64,000 nt of DNA, taken from positions 647,001-711,000 of the forward strand of contig JAGKQI010000079.1 of the NCBI GenBank assembly GCA_018806915.1, read 5' to 3'. How positions within the stretch are numbered: the stretch's first letter is position 1; each line of letters starts with the position of its first letter. Source of the DNA: Phytophthora colocasiae (taxonomy: Eukaryota; Oomycota; Peronosporomycetes; Peronosporales; Peronosporaceae). Shown one piece after another: positions 1 to 9,383 of the stretch. Below the pieces are notes generated by a model. It saw nothing but the letters and a program-made list of their open reading frames with translations. It did no database searches and was not told where the DNA came from. The position numbers and the translations under genes were made by a program.

Positions 1-727
1 TCCTTGCGCGCAAACCCGGGCTCGGAACCGATCAATTGAGCCGTTTGCCTGGCGCTTCAGCCGAAAGTTGATAGTGGATCCGATTACATGGGCGTCAGCC
101 GGAGTCACAACTGTGAATGTCCCGTTGGCACGGAGCGCCTCGATCTCGTCCTCAATGGCCTTCTTCCACAGTGGCCACTGTTGAGAAGTTTTGGCTTCTT
201 TTAGTGTCATCGGTTCTTGAATTACATCTCCCAGCACCAAAAACGCAGCTCCGGTGTTTCTCGCTGCTATCCTTGCCGAGCGGCGACGCTGAGTGAGATT
301 TGGGTTGACTTTTTCGGGCTCCACAATTTTCGGCGGAGGTACTGCTGGGTCACTTCCCGCATCGAGTTGCTCGAAGACGGAAATTCTGTGGGAATTGACA
401 GATCACTTGTGTTGGGTAACATTGCCAATGGGTCAAGAGCACTCGATGGTCTAGCAGGCCGTAGCTGTAGGCCCATGAATGTGACATCGCAACTGTGAAC
501 GATCCGAGCTCCACCTTCTCGGATGTACACGAAGTATCCTTTCCTTTGGTGATCAGGCCCAACGTAAATTCCACGCTGTCCAGTGGGTCGAAACTTAAAC
601 TTTGTGCTTCTCTGGGTCGGTTTGAGTTGAACAACGACACTCTCACCAAACGCGTGTACATCACTGAGGTCAGGAGGACTACCGTGATATCGAGTGTATG
701 GCGTGGTACCCGGGTTGCTGCGCGTGA

Positions 728-1795
728 CTACACGATTTCGCATATAGACAGCAGTACGAACAGCATACTCCCAAAGATTGTGGGGACATTTGCCTGCAAT
801 AGCAAACATCGTGTCATGTCTGCCAAAGTGCGGTTGGTCCGTTCAGCAACTCCATTCTGGTAGTGCTTATCAGGCTCAGAAAATTGTCGTTCAATTCCTT
901 CTTCATCACACAAATCGTCAAAAGCTTTGTCGATGAATTCGCCGCCATTGTCCGTGCGAAGCACACAAAAATCAGCGGCACCATTTCGTCGCTTCACCAA
1001 CTGGATGTAGTGCCGAAACTTTTCCACTGCATCACTTTTTGCTTTGAGGAAGTATACGTGGGTATAGTTTTTCCACTTCACTGCCATGTAGTAGCGATGT
1101 CCGTGAATGCTGCGTTGAAATGGCCCTGCAAGGTCGGCGTGGCAGATGCGATCTTTTGCTGCTTGCGGGCGGGAGCTGTGTCGGGGTGCGGCTCTGCTGT
1201 GGCCTTTTCCAAGTGCACAGACTTCACATGGATACATGGGCAATGTCTTTAGGCCTTTGATGCGGAGCCCTCGAACGAGGCCACCGCGTTCCATGTCCAG
1301 GATTGCTTGGTAGTTCAAATGGCCCAAACGGCGATGCCAGTCTTCTAGGGAGTCTTTTGCTACTATCGGGAAGGACGTCTCGGTTGAAGTTGCAGCGAAT
1401 CCACTTCCAGTTATCTCGGAGCTTGCATACACTCCGTCCCGTATAGCGCTCCGAAGTATTGCAGGTCCGTACACGGTACACCCGCTATCACTAAAATCAC
1501 ACTTGTATCCGTCAGCTGCAAGTGCCGACACAGAGAGAAGCGTTCGAGCAAGAGATGGTATGTGGACCACGTTGTGTAAAATGCCATGAGGTCCATCTGC
1601 GAACTTGAGATCGCCGACTTCTGTTCCGACGACTATGTGTCCATCAGCCATTTGGACAGTATGGTCATCACAAGGAGCAATATTCATAAGAGCGTCACGA
1701 TTTCCAGTCATGTGAAATGAGGCTCCAGAGTCGACAACAACTTCCACAGGTATCTTGCCGGGGTCGAACGGTTTGGGCACGGTGTCTGTCGACAC
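728..1795 (-). CDS. Copia pol 5' part, copy 1
   Basis: Encodes the same 355 residues as the ORF at 5051-6118: protease DSGAS, GAG-pre-integrase and integrase core, ending at the same frameshift. The distal integrase part continues in another frame at 267-809, where copy 1 has a further one-C deletion near 357. Confidence 0.87.
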   Translation of the reverse strand: MSTDTVPKPFDPGKIPVEVVVDSGASFHMTGNRDALMNIAPCDDHTVQMADGHIVVGTEVGDLKFADGPHGILHNVVHIPSLARTLLSVSALAADGYKCDFSDSGCTVYGPAILRSAIRDGVYASSEITGSGFAATSTETSFPIVAKDSLEDWHRRLGHLNYQAILDMERGGLVRGLRIKGLKTLPMYPCEVCALGKGHSRAAPRHSSRPQAAKDRICHADLAGPFQRSIHGHRYYMAVKWKNYTHVYFLKAKSDAVEKFRHYIQLVKRRNGAADFCVLRTDNGGEFIDKAFDDLCDEEGIERQFSEPDKHYQNGVAERTNRTLADMTRCLLLQANVPTIFGSMLFVLLSICEIV

Positions 1796-1804
1796 CCCGC
1801 GCCT

Positions 1805-2805
1805 TCATTCGTCATCGGAGGACTGCACTGCTGCTGCAGCGTGTCCAGCGGATTGATTGGTGGACTTCTTTCGCTGCTCCTCGGCCACATGACGATCATG
1901 ATAGTTGGTGGTATGCCCACGCTGATCACAAATCTTACATAGAGCATTGCTAAAATCCCATCGGTCTCGTGGCTTTTTCTGGTTGGTGGTGGCTGCGATC
2001 GCTGCGTGGCCTGGGCGCGACCGTTTGCTTTGTTCACTGCCCTCAGAGGCTGCATCATAGCGACGCTTCTTCATGCGACCGTCCGAACCTGCGAGCCGAT
2101 TAAGCAAGTTGATCGCCCTTTCCATTTCCTCAGCTGCGTCGTCCGCCTCCACATCAATCTGGGCGAGTAGAGTATCACGATAGCGAGGGTATGCCAGTTG
2201 AACGAACGTGCTGAGTGCCTGTTGTTCAGTATAGTCATTGGCTCGTCCATGATTTAATCCAGTGGCAATTTGGGACAGTCGGTGAGCATACTCATCGTAT
2301 GACTCGTGAGGAAGCTTGGTAGTAGACGCGAGTAGGACAGCTTGGCGTTGCACAGAGAGACGACTACGAAACTTGTGGAGGAATGCACGCCCAAGATCTT
2401 GGAAAGAGTTACGCGGAAGCGTACTCCGGTTCCGAATGAACCAGGTACTCGCCGTTCCCGTGAGATGGTTAGAGAGAACGCTGCACTTGACCGGTTCTGG
2501 CCAGGTACGCCCATTTAGAGTTTGGGCATCCTCAATTTGGACTTGTAAGCGCTCAAACCATTCATGGGCACCAGCATCAAGGTACCCATCCCGTATCACA
2601 CCCGAGAAATTCTCGATGTTGATTAGCTTGACGTTGAGCTTCTGCTTAGGTTCACGTGCGATCTCCGCGATAGCGTCTTCGACTTCCCGCCTTGGCCGGC
2701 TCCTCCCCCTTGTCCGCCGTCTTCCATCCGAGGTTCCGGCTCACGGTCGATCTCATCGTATTCGTTTGAGCTGTGCGAGGACATCTCCGCGTGCTCAACA
2801 AGCAA
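1805..2805 (-). pseudogene. Copia gag, copy 1 (frameshifted)
   Basis: The same gene as 6128-7129, but one C is missing from a C run near 2690. The N-terminal 60 residues (2623-2805) and the rest (1805-2599) therefore fall in different frames. Otherwise the sequence is the same. Confidence 0.87.
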
Positions 2806-2820
2806 GAGAGGCTGTTAACC

Positions 2821-2976
2821 TGTTGTAATGGTGGTAAATTGAGAACTGATTTACTACTGAGTCTTCTGGCTGACTTGATCGTCCTTGTCCTACCTGTGAC
2901 TACAGACCGTTCCAGCGCTGCCTCGAGTCATCAGCTCTGACTCGGATTCGTGCCACTCTCACCAGTGGCATCAACA
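2821..2976 (-). repeat. Shared copia LTR (3' LTR of copy 2, 5' LTR of copy 1)
   Basis: 156 bp, same extent as 7145-7300 and with the same TGTTG/CAACA termini. The end of the pol ORF runs about 45 bp into it and stops at 2931. Its double role gives the array the form internal-LTR-internal-LTR. Confidence 0.9.
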
Positions 2977-5132
2977 CTTCCCCGCGAGTCGAGCGTCGAG
3001 GCAAGCTTGACCAGTCCGAGCGCGCTCCGAAGATGGCAAAACAACGTCTTCCCCAGCGCTTTAGTGAAGCCATCTGCAAGCATTTCGGAGGTCGGGCAGT
3101 ACTTGAGCTGGATGGTGCCATCTTGGTATGCATTTTTGATAGAGTGAAATGCGATGTCGACGCTCTTCTGCGAGTTTGACGTTTTCTCCTTCTTGATTCG
3201 TTGTATCGTCGACAGGTTATCGATCATCATGGGTATCTTGACCAATTTTTCTCCCGTGAGTGAGTGAATCAGCATCGTCGTCCACTTGAGATCTTCCAGG
3301 CCCATGTCAGCTGCGATGTATTCTGCTGCGGTTGATGATTTAGCCACGACAGTCTGACGCTTGCATGACCAATGTACGGGACAGCCATGAACGCGCAATA
3401 ACAGACCGGAGATCGACTTTCTGTCGCTTGTGTCATTGGCCCAATCCGCATCTGTAAACAACTGCAGGTGTGGGGCGTCTGTGGTGCGTCGAAATTCCAA
3501 CCCCATGGACCGCGTAGTTGACACGTAGCGTAGTATCCGCTTTAACGCGTGCCAATGTCGAACGCTTGGATTGTTGCACTGCGACGCCGCTTGATTTACA
3601 GCAAAGGATATGTCTGGGCGGGATACCCGACTGAGGTACAGCAAGGCACCAATTGCCTGCCTGTACGGAACGTGTTCCGCAAGTTGCTCTCCTTCCGTAG
3701 CCTTGTACAACAATGTATTTTGATCCATCGGCGTCGACACTGCTCTACAGTTGTCCATTGCGAATCGATGACAAACTTCGGTGGCATACTGCTCTTGATC
3801 GATACACATTACTCCTTGCTGGAAATCTCGGCTGATGCGCATGCCAAGAAACCACGAGAGCTCGCCGAGGTCCTTGATGGCGTATTTCTTGTGAAGAGCC
3901 GACATCATCTCCTCCATCTCTTCGGAGTTTTCGTACCCGATCAGGATATCATCGACGTACACGAGGATAATCAAAGCTTTTGTAGGATGGTTGTAAACGC
4001 ACGGGTCTTCTAGCAATGGTGTAAAGCCTTTGCTTCGAAGGAAAGAATCGAGCTCCACATTCCACTCGCGCCCAGACTGCTTGAGACCATACAGCGCTTT
4101 TCCGAGTAACCACACTTGCCCCGGCTCACCTTCTTCAAATCCACTCGGTTGCTTGACATAAATGACCTCCCGCAATCCTGCCTTAACGTAAGCTGTGGGA
4201 ATATCTCCTTGCCGAACGTGCCATCCTCTTTGGTTGCATTCTGCTAGAAACACACGAATAGAGATTAGTGTTACAACAGGAGCGTACGTCTCGATGTAAT
4301 CGAGCAGATATATCTGACCACATCCTTGCGCGCAAACCCGGGCTCGGAACCGATCAATTGAGCCGTTTGCCTGGCGCTTCAGCCGAAAGTTGATAGTGGA
4401 TCCGATTACATGGGCGTCAGCCGGAGTCACAACTGTGAATGTCCCGTTGGCACGGAGCGCCTCGATCTCGTCCTCAATGGCCTTCTTCCACAGTGGCCAC
4501 TGTTGAGAAGTTTTGGCTTCTTTTAGTGTCATCGGTTCTTGAATTACATCTCCCAGCACCAAAAACGCAGCTCCGGTGTTTCTCGCTGCTATCCTTGCCG
4601 AGCGGCGACGCTGAGTGAGATTTGGGTTGACTTTTTCGGGCTCCACAATTTTCGGCGGAGGTACTGCTGGGTCACTTCCCCGCATCGAGTTGCTCGAAGA
4701 CGGAAATTCTGTGGGAATTGACAGATCACTTGTGTTGGGTAACATTGCCAATGGGTCAAGAGCACTCGATGGTCTAGCAGGCCGTAGCTGTAGGCCCATG
4801 AATGTGACATCGCAACTGTGAACGATCCGAGCTCCACCTTCTCGGATGTACACGAAGTATCCTTTCCTTTGGTGATCAGGCCCAACGTAAATTCCACGCT
4901 GTCCAGTGGGTCGAAACTTAAACTTTGTGCTTCTCTGGGTCGGTTTGAGTTGAACAACGACACTCTCACCAAACGCGTGTACATCACTGAGGTCAGGAGG
5001 ACTACCGTGATATCGAGTGTATGGCGTGGTACCCGGGTTGCTGCGCGTGACTACACGATTTCGCATATAGACAGCAGTACGAACAGCATACTCCCAAAGA
5101 TTGTGGGGACATTTGCCTGCAATAGCAAACAT
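2931..5132 (-). CDS. Copia pol, 3' part: integrase end, reverse transcriptase, RNase H
   Basis: A 733-residue frame. It opens in the distal integrase region, crosses a variable linker, then enters a copia-type reverse transcriptase (YVDD active-site motif in LVYVDDILIG, about residues 395-405) and RNase H (LFTDADWAND). It ends inside the 3' LTR. The apparent first residues overlap, in another frame, the end of the upstream pol ORF (5051-6118). Sequence similarity passes from one frame to the other at a CCCC run near 5107, so this is the second half of one broken pol rather than a separate gene. The first listed codons are therefore probably not a real start. Confidence 0.88.
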   Translation of the reverse strand: MFAIAGKCPHNLWEYAVRTAVYMRNRVVTRSNPGTTPYTRYHGSPPDLSDVHAFGESVVVQLKPTQRSTKFKFRPTGQRGIYVGPDHQRKGYFVYIREGGARIVHSCDVTFMGLQLRPARPSSALDPLAMLPNTSDLSIPTEFPSSSNSMRGSDPAVPPPKIVEPEKVNPNLTQRRRSARIAARNTGAAFLVLGDVIQEPMTLKEAKTSQQWPLWKKAIEDEIEALRANGTFTVVTPADAHVIGSTINFRLKRQANGSIDRFRARVCAQGCGQIYLLDYIETYAPVVTLISIRVFLAECNQRGWHVRQGDIPTAYVKAGLREVIYVKQPSGFEEGEPGQVWLLGKALYGLKQSGREWNVELDSFLRSKGFTPLLEDPCVYNHPTKALIILVYVDDILIGYENSEEMEEMMSALHKKYAIKDLGELSWFLGMRISRDFQQGVMCIDQEQYATEVCHRFAMDNCRAVSTPMDQNTLLYKATEGEQLAEHVPYRQAIGALLYLSRVSRPDISFAVNQAASQCNNPSVRHWHALKRILRYVSTTRSMGLEFRRTTDAPHLQLFTDADWANDTSDRKSISGLLLRVHGCPVHWSCKRQTVVAKSSTAAEYIAADMGLEDLKWTTMLIHSLTGEKLVKIPMMIDNLSTIQRIKKEKTSNSQKSVDIAFHSIKNAYQDGTIQLKYCPTSEMLADGFTKALGKTLFCHLRSALGLVKLASTLDSRGSVDATGESGTNPSQS

Positions 5133-6118
5133 CGTGTCATGTCTGCCAAAGTGCGGTTGGTCCGTTCAGCAACTCCATTCTGGTAGTGCTTATCAGGCTC
5201 AGAAAATTGTCGTTCAATTCCTTCTTCATCACACAAATCGTCAAAAGCTTTGTCGATGAATTCGCCGCCATTGTCCGTGCGAAGCACACAAAAATCAGCG
5301 GCACCATTTCGTCGCTTCACCAACTGGATGTAGTGCCGAAACTTTTCCACTGCATCACTTTTTGCTTTGAGGAAGTATACGTGGGTATAGTTTTTCCACT
5401 TCACTGCCATGTAGTAGCGATGTCCGTGAATGCTGCGTTGAAATGGCCCTGCAAGGTCGGCGTGGCAGATGCGATCTTTTGCTGCTTGCGGGCGGGAGCT
5501 GTGTCGGGGTGCGGCTCTGCTGTGGCCTTTTCCAAGTGCACAGACTTCACATGGATACATGGGCAATGTCTTTAGGCCTTTGATGCGGAGCCCTCGAACG
5601 AGGCCACCGCGTTCCATGTCCAGGATTGCTTGGTAGTTCAAATGGCCCAAACGGCGATGCCAGTCTTCTAGGGAGTCTTTTGCTACTATCGGGAAGGACG
5701 TCTCGGTTGAAGTTGCAGCGAATCCACTTCCAGTTATCTCGGAGCTTGCATACACTCCGTCCCGTATAGCGCTCCGAAGTATTGCAGGTCCGTACACGGT
5801 ACACCCGCTATCACTAAAATCACACTTGTATCCGTCAGCTGCAAGTGCCGACACAGAGAGAAGCGTTCGAGCAAGAGATGGTATGTGGACCACGTTGTGT
5901 AAAATGCCATGAGGTCCATCTGCGAACTTGAGATCGCCGACTTCTGTTCCGACGACTATGTGTCCATCAGCCATTTGGACAGTATGGTCATCACAAGGAG
6001 CAATATTCATAAGAGCGTCACGATTTCCAGTCATGTGAAATGAGGCTCCAGAGTCGACAACAACTTCCACAGGTATCTTGCCGGGGTCGAACGGTTTGGG
6101 CACGGTGTCTGTCGACAC
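5051..6118 (-). CDS. Copia pol, 5' part: protease, GAG-pre-integrase, integrase
   Basis: This frame carries the aspartic protease motif DSGAS near its start, a GAG-pre-integrase/zinc-binding region (WHRRLGHLN... C..C), and the integrase core with its Asp positions (CHADLAGPF, LRTDNGGEF) and a later Glu region. It follows gag in the same frame with one UGA (6128-6130) between them. It is cut off by the one-base shift near 5107, after which the last residues are out of frame. The same ORF occurs in copy 1 at 728-1795. Confidence 0.88.
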   Translation of the reverse strand: MSTDTVPKPFDPGKIPVEVVVDSGASFHMTGNRDALMNIAPCDDHTVQMADGHIVVGTEVGDLKFADGPHGILHNVVHIPSLARTLLSVSALAADGYKCDFSDSGCTVYGPAILRSAIRDGVYASSEITGSGFAATSTETSFPIVAKDSLEDWHRRLGHLNYQAILDMERGGLVRGLRIKGLKTLPMYPCEVCALGKGHSRAAPRHSSRPQAAKDRICHADLAGPFQRSIHGHRYYMAVKWKNYTHVYFLKAKSDAVEKFRHYIQLVKRRNGAADFCVLRTDNGGEFIDKAFDDLCDEEGIERQFSEPDKHYQNGVAERTNRTLADMTRCLLLQANVPTIFGSMLFVLLSICEIV

Positions 6119-6127
6119 CCCGCGCCT

Positions 6128-7129
6128 TCATTCGTCATCGGAGGACTGCACTGCTGCTGCAGCGTGTCCAGCGGATTGATTGGTGGACTTCTTTCGCTGC
6201 TCCTCGGCCACATGACGATCATGATAGTTGGTGGTATGCCCACGCTGATCACAAATCTTACATAGAGCATTGCTAAAATCCCATCGGTCTCGTGGCTTTT
6301 TCTGGTTGGTGGTGGCTGCGATCGCTGCGTGGCCTGGGCGCGACCGTTTGCTTTGTTCACTGCCCTCAGAGGCTGCATCATAGCGACGCTTCTTCATGCG
6401 ACCGTCCGAACCTGCGAGCCGATTAAGCAAGTTGATCGCCCTTTCCATTTCCTCAGCTGCGTCGTCCGCCTCCACATCAATCTGGGCGAGTAGAGTATCA
6501 CGATAGCGAGGGTATGCCAGTTGAACGAACGTGCTGAGTGCCTGTTGTTCAGTATAGTCATTGGCTCGTCCATGATTTAATCCAGTGGCAATTTGGGACA
6601 GTCGGTGAGCATACTCATCGTATGACTCGTGAGGAAGCTTGGTAGTAGACGCGAGTAGGACAGCTTGGCGTTGCACAGAGAGACGACTACGAAACTTGTG
6701 GAGGAATGCACGCCCAAGATCTTGGAAAGAGTTACGCGGAAGCGTACTCCGGTTCCGAATGAACCAGGTACTCGCCGTTCCCGTGAGATGGTTAGAGAGA
6801 ACGCTGCACTTGACCGGTTCTGGCCAGGTACGCCCATTTAGAGTTTGGGCATCCTCAATTTGGACTTGTAAGCGCTCAAACCATTCATGGGCACCAGCAT
6901 CAAGGTACCCATCCCGTATCACACCCGAGAAATTCTCGATGTTGATTAGCTTGACGTTGAGCTTCTGCTTAGGTTCACGTGCGATCTCCGCGATAGCGTC
7001 TTCGACTTCCCCGCCTTGGCCGGCTCCTCCCCCTTGTCCGCCGTCTTCCATCCGAGGTTCCGGCTCACGGTCGATCTCATCGTATTCGTTTGAGCTGTGC
7101 GAGGACATCTCCGCGTGCTCAACAAGCAA
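6128..7129 (-). CDS. Copia gag, copy 2 (intact)
   Basis: A 333-residue capsid/nucleocapsid protein. After an acidic Gly-rich N-terminus comes a UBN2/retrotran_gag-like capsid region (WFERLQVQIEDAQ... AHRLSQIATGL...). The C-terminus has a zinc-knuckle-like CKICDQRGH motif in which the last ligand appears to be His (CX2CX4HX4H). It starts 16 bases inside the 5' LTR edge. The stop is a UGA followed in the same frame by pol. Confidence 0.85.
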   Translation of the reverse strand: MLVEHAEMSSHSSNEYDEIDREPEPRMEDGGQGGGAGQGGEVEDAIAEIAREPKQKLNVKLINIENFSGVIRDGYLDAGAHEWFERLQVQIEDAQTLNGRTWPEPVKCSVLSNHLTGTASTWFIRNRSTLPRNSFQDLGRAFLHKFRSRLSVQRQAVLLASTTKLPHESYDEYAHRLSQIATGLNHGRANDYTEQQALSTFVQLAYPRYRDTLLAQIDVEADDAAEEMERAINLLNRLAGSDGRMKKRRYDAASEGSEQSKRSRPGHAAIAATTNQKKPRDRWDFSNALCKICDQRGHTTNYHDRHVAEEQRKKSTNQSAGHAAAAVQSSDDE

Positions 7130-7144
7130 GATAGGCTGTTAACC

Positions 7145-7300
7145 TGTTGTAATGGTGGTAAATTGAGAACTGATTTACTACTGAGTCTTCTGGCTGACTT
7201 GATCGTCCTTGTCCTACCTGTGACTACAGACCGTTCCAGCGCTGCCTCGAGTCATCAGCTCTGACTCGGATTCGTGCCACTCTCACCAGTGGCATCAACA
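7145..7300 (-). repeat. Copia 5' LTR of copy 2
   Basis: 156 bp with terminal TGTTG/CAACA. It abuts the C-terminal coding part of the decayed gene at 7301-8196, whose reading frame continues a few bases into the LTR before stopping. Confidence 0.9.
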
Positions 7301-8196
7301 CATACCTCGTGCAGCACCGCTCTGCACAGCGTCTGGGTTGCCGCGTGACGCTAGCGACGGGGGTGCTGATGACGAAGACGACGTTGTTCGTGTTCTTGTT
7401 GAGATCCCGCTTGTAGGTGCTGATATAGTCTCTGTTGGAGGTGTTGATTGGGTTCCTTCTGACAGGAGATCAAAGTGGAGTGATGAAACAAATCCGCTTT
7501 CTTCTGGTCCAGCATCGCGTTGAACAGTAAATTCTTCATCAGTGTTGACTGAGGCCTCCTCATTACCAGGTAATGAGACGTCCACATCACACCCCCATAC
7601 ATTGTCTCCTTCTTCACATTCGGGCTCCACAGTGTGTGATGATGACTCCACATTTGACTGTTCGCCAAAGAGAGCATCCAAATGATAGTAGTAGGGGCAG
7701 GCTTTCTCAACCATATCTTCAAGAGTCATACCGTGGGCAAGCATTTCATCCGTGATGCCAAAGCCAGTTTGATGCTTGAGCTTGTCGCGTGTGGATTTGT
7801 AGCGAGCGAAATAGGACTTCCAACGACTTTGACATACAAGTACTGGCCATGGCGCTGTGATTCCTGCATCGTAGATCCCTGTTGAGCATGGATATAAGCA
7901 GCCATCCGCTTGAACCCGTCGATCTTCGTGATCCCAGCACCATGCACCACAGACTTGCCTGCAGTAGCCTCCCCAACAATGATTTAGTAGTTGCTTGGAT
8001 TCTCAAGCCACTCTACCATCGCACGAAATTGCTGGTCAGTTGTGTGCACGTACTTGGATTTAGGGTTTTTGCCCACTGCACGAGTTGTCTTCGACACCGG
8101 CTTGTTTGATGGCTTAGGCGCCTTCTGACGTCCCCCGTTTTTTGTGTCGATAGAGGTGGCATCTTGTGCGGAAATGGTGAAGGACACCTGAGGCAT
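7301..8196 (-). pseudogene. Decayed gene of an oomycete repeat-associated protein family, truncated by copia
   Basis: From an ATG at 8196 the minus strand encodes a basic N-terminus, then a module I recognise only as common in oomycete genomes next to transposons (VEWLENPSNY ... KIDGFKRMAAYI ... TGFGITDEMLAHGM ... YYHLDALFGEQSNV), followed by a low-complexity acidic and Ser/Thr-rich tail. An in-frame TAA interrupts it at 7984. A one-base shift near 7820 moves the rest into another frame (7295-7744). The last codons run into the copia LTR, so the retrotransposon landed in its 3' coding part. Function is unknown; a SANT/Myb-like DNA-binding role is a guess. Confidence 0.6.
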
Positions 8197-8284
8197 GCAC
8201 TGGAGCGCTCAAAACGAGGTATGCGCGCGAAAATTTAAACTGGAAGCTCTAATGCGCGCGAAGTCGACCTTTCATTGGGCAACA

Positions 8285-8336
8285 AAAAATCAGTCAAACC
8301 GACCGTCTCCGGAGACGGTCGGCTTGACTGATTTTT
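8285..8336. repeat. 26-bp-arm near-perfect palindrome (no spacer)
   Basis: Arms 8285-8310 and 8311-8336 are complementary at 25 of 26 positions with no loop. It lies about 90 bp upstream of the decayed gene's ATG at 8196. It resembles five other palindromes in this window (12566, 37502, 51255, 51519, 51992). Confidence 0.85.
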
Positions 8337-8418
8337 CGCCAGTTTTCTAGACTACAATTTAGCCAAGAAAACAGACCTGCCATCAACGCAGAAAACCGAA
8401 AACTGAAACCCCCTAATA

Positions 8419-9383
8419 GGGGGGGTCAGAATTGGCTTTTTGGCCGACATTTTTCAATCGAAATAGTCACCATTTTTTTTAATGGCCCGCACACATTTTT
8501 TTTTCCGAAATGGTTCACCCAAAACGTAAAACCATTTCCGAAATGGTCGACTATTTCATAAATGGTCAACCATCCGCAACTGCAAGTTTCCTTTCACTCT
8601 TGAATCTTCCGCTGTAGCGCGCACTCGGACTACAAAGACGTCCGCGACAGCCAGCTTTTCCCATCCTGCAACAGGTACGGACGTTGATGCAGCCCGCCTT
8701 ATGTATACCTCTTAGCTATCTACTACTAGTAGTACTGAATTGTGCAGAGAACGATGCGTGGCGCTGCTGAGGACCAGGATTTACATAACACGCACGCGAT
8801 GGCTACCTACTTCTTGTCTGCTGGATGGAGAATCCCGCCCACGTTGCTATGATCCACAGCTGTGAGGAGAAGACGCCCGTGGGGGCGAAAACAACAAAGG
8901 TCTACGCCTTCAAGCAACTGGCGGAGCATCTACACACGACGTCCAAGACACCAGGACTGAAGTTACTATCGGCAGAGAGGACGGTGGAACACGTACAAGA
9001 GCTTATTCACGTAGTTTGTCACGAAATCCCGGCTTTTTCGCGTGGAGAATGGTATCTGTTAGCCTCGACAAGCATCAAGACTTCAGAAAGATGTTCTTCC
9101 ATGTCGATAATATATTCACCGTCCTGTCCAAACAGGCTATCTAGCAGCAGAAAGTCTTCATAGTCCTCTTTGTCGACGGCCGCGGCAGCCATGCCACCGA
9201 TGAGGTTCGGCGTCGGTGGGAGACGCGAGGCATGGTTACTGAAAGCGGTGTGTGTTTTCCAGAGTGATTGTCAGGCAGAAATGACCGGTCATTTCATATC
9301 TGACCGGGGTGATATTTTGGAAATATTCTGGTCATTTTGTTGGCGCTCGAGAGGTATACCATTTCGCAATTCTGACCCCCCCC
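8419..9383. mobile_element. Candidate non-autonomous TIR element
   Basis: The ends carry inverted repeats GGGGGGGTCAGAATTG (8419-8434) and its complement (9367-9383). Inside both ends are many copies of AAATGGTC/GACCATTT-like words (8500-8570, 9280-9365), which could be subterminal repeats. The interior holds a short ORF (8825-9163, AFKQLAEHLHTTSKTPGLKLL) that I do not recognise. No convincing target-site duplication is seen, so boundaries and class are uncertain. Confidence 0.4.

Larger units (their letters stand above)
1..2976 (-). mobile_element. Ty1/copia retrotransposon copy 1 (truncated by window edge)
   Basis: This copy repeats positions 4323 to 7300 almost base for base, so it is a second copia element on the minus strand; its reverse transcriptase half lies beyond the left edge. 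It holds the end of the integrase region, the protease/GAG-pre-integrase/integrase ORF (728-1795), a broken gag (1805-2805) and its 5' LTR (2821-2976), which is also the 3' LTR of copy 2. It lacks one C of a C run near 357 and one near 2690 relative to copy 2; the second shift splits gag into 1805-2599 and 2623-2805. The near identity says the duplication is very recent or an assembly product. Confidence 0.9.
2821..7300 (-). mobile_element. Ty1/copia retrotransposon copy 2, complete, 4480 bp
   Basis: A full-length element bounded by two 156-bp LTRs (2821-2976 and 7145-7300) that read TGTTG...CAACA on the coding strand. The domain order is gag, protease, integrase, reverse transcriptase, RNase H, which is diagnostic of Ty1/copia. 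A purine tract (GGGGAAG) sits directly upstream of the 3' LTR. The left LTR is shared with copy 1, so no target duplication flanks this unit; the right flank begins CATAC. Two things disrupt expression: an in-frame UGA between gag and pol, and a one-base shift in a C run near 5107 inside pol. Both are also present in copy 1, so they predate the duplication. Confidence 0.93.
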
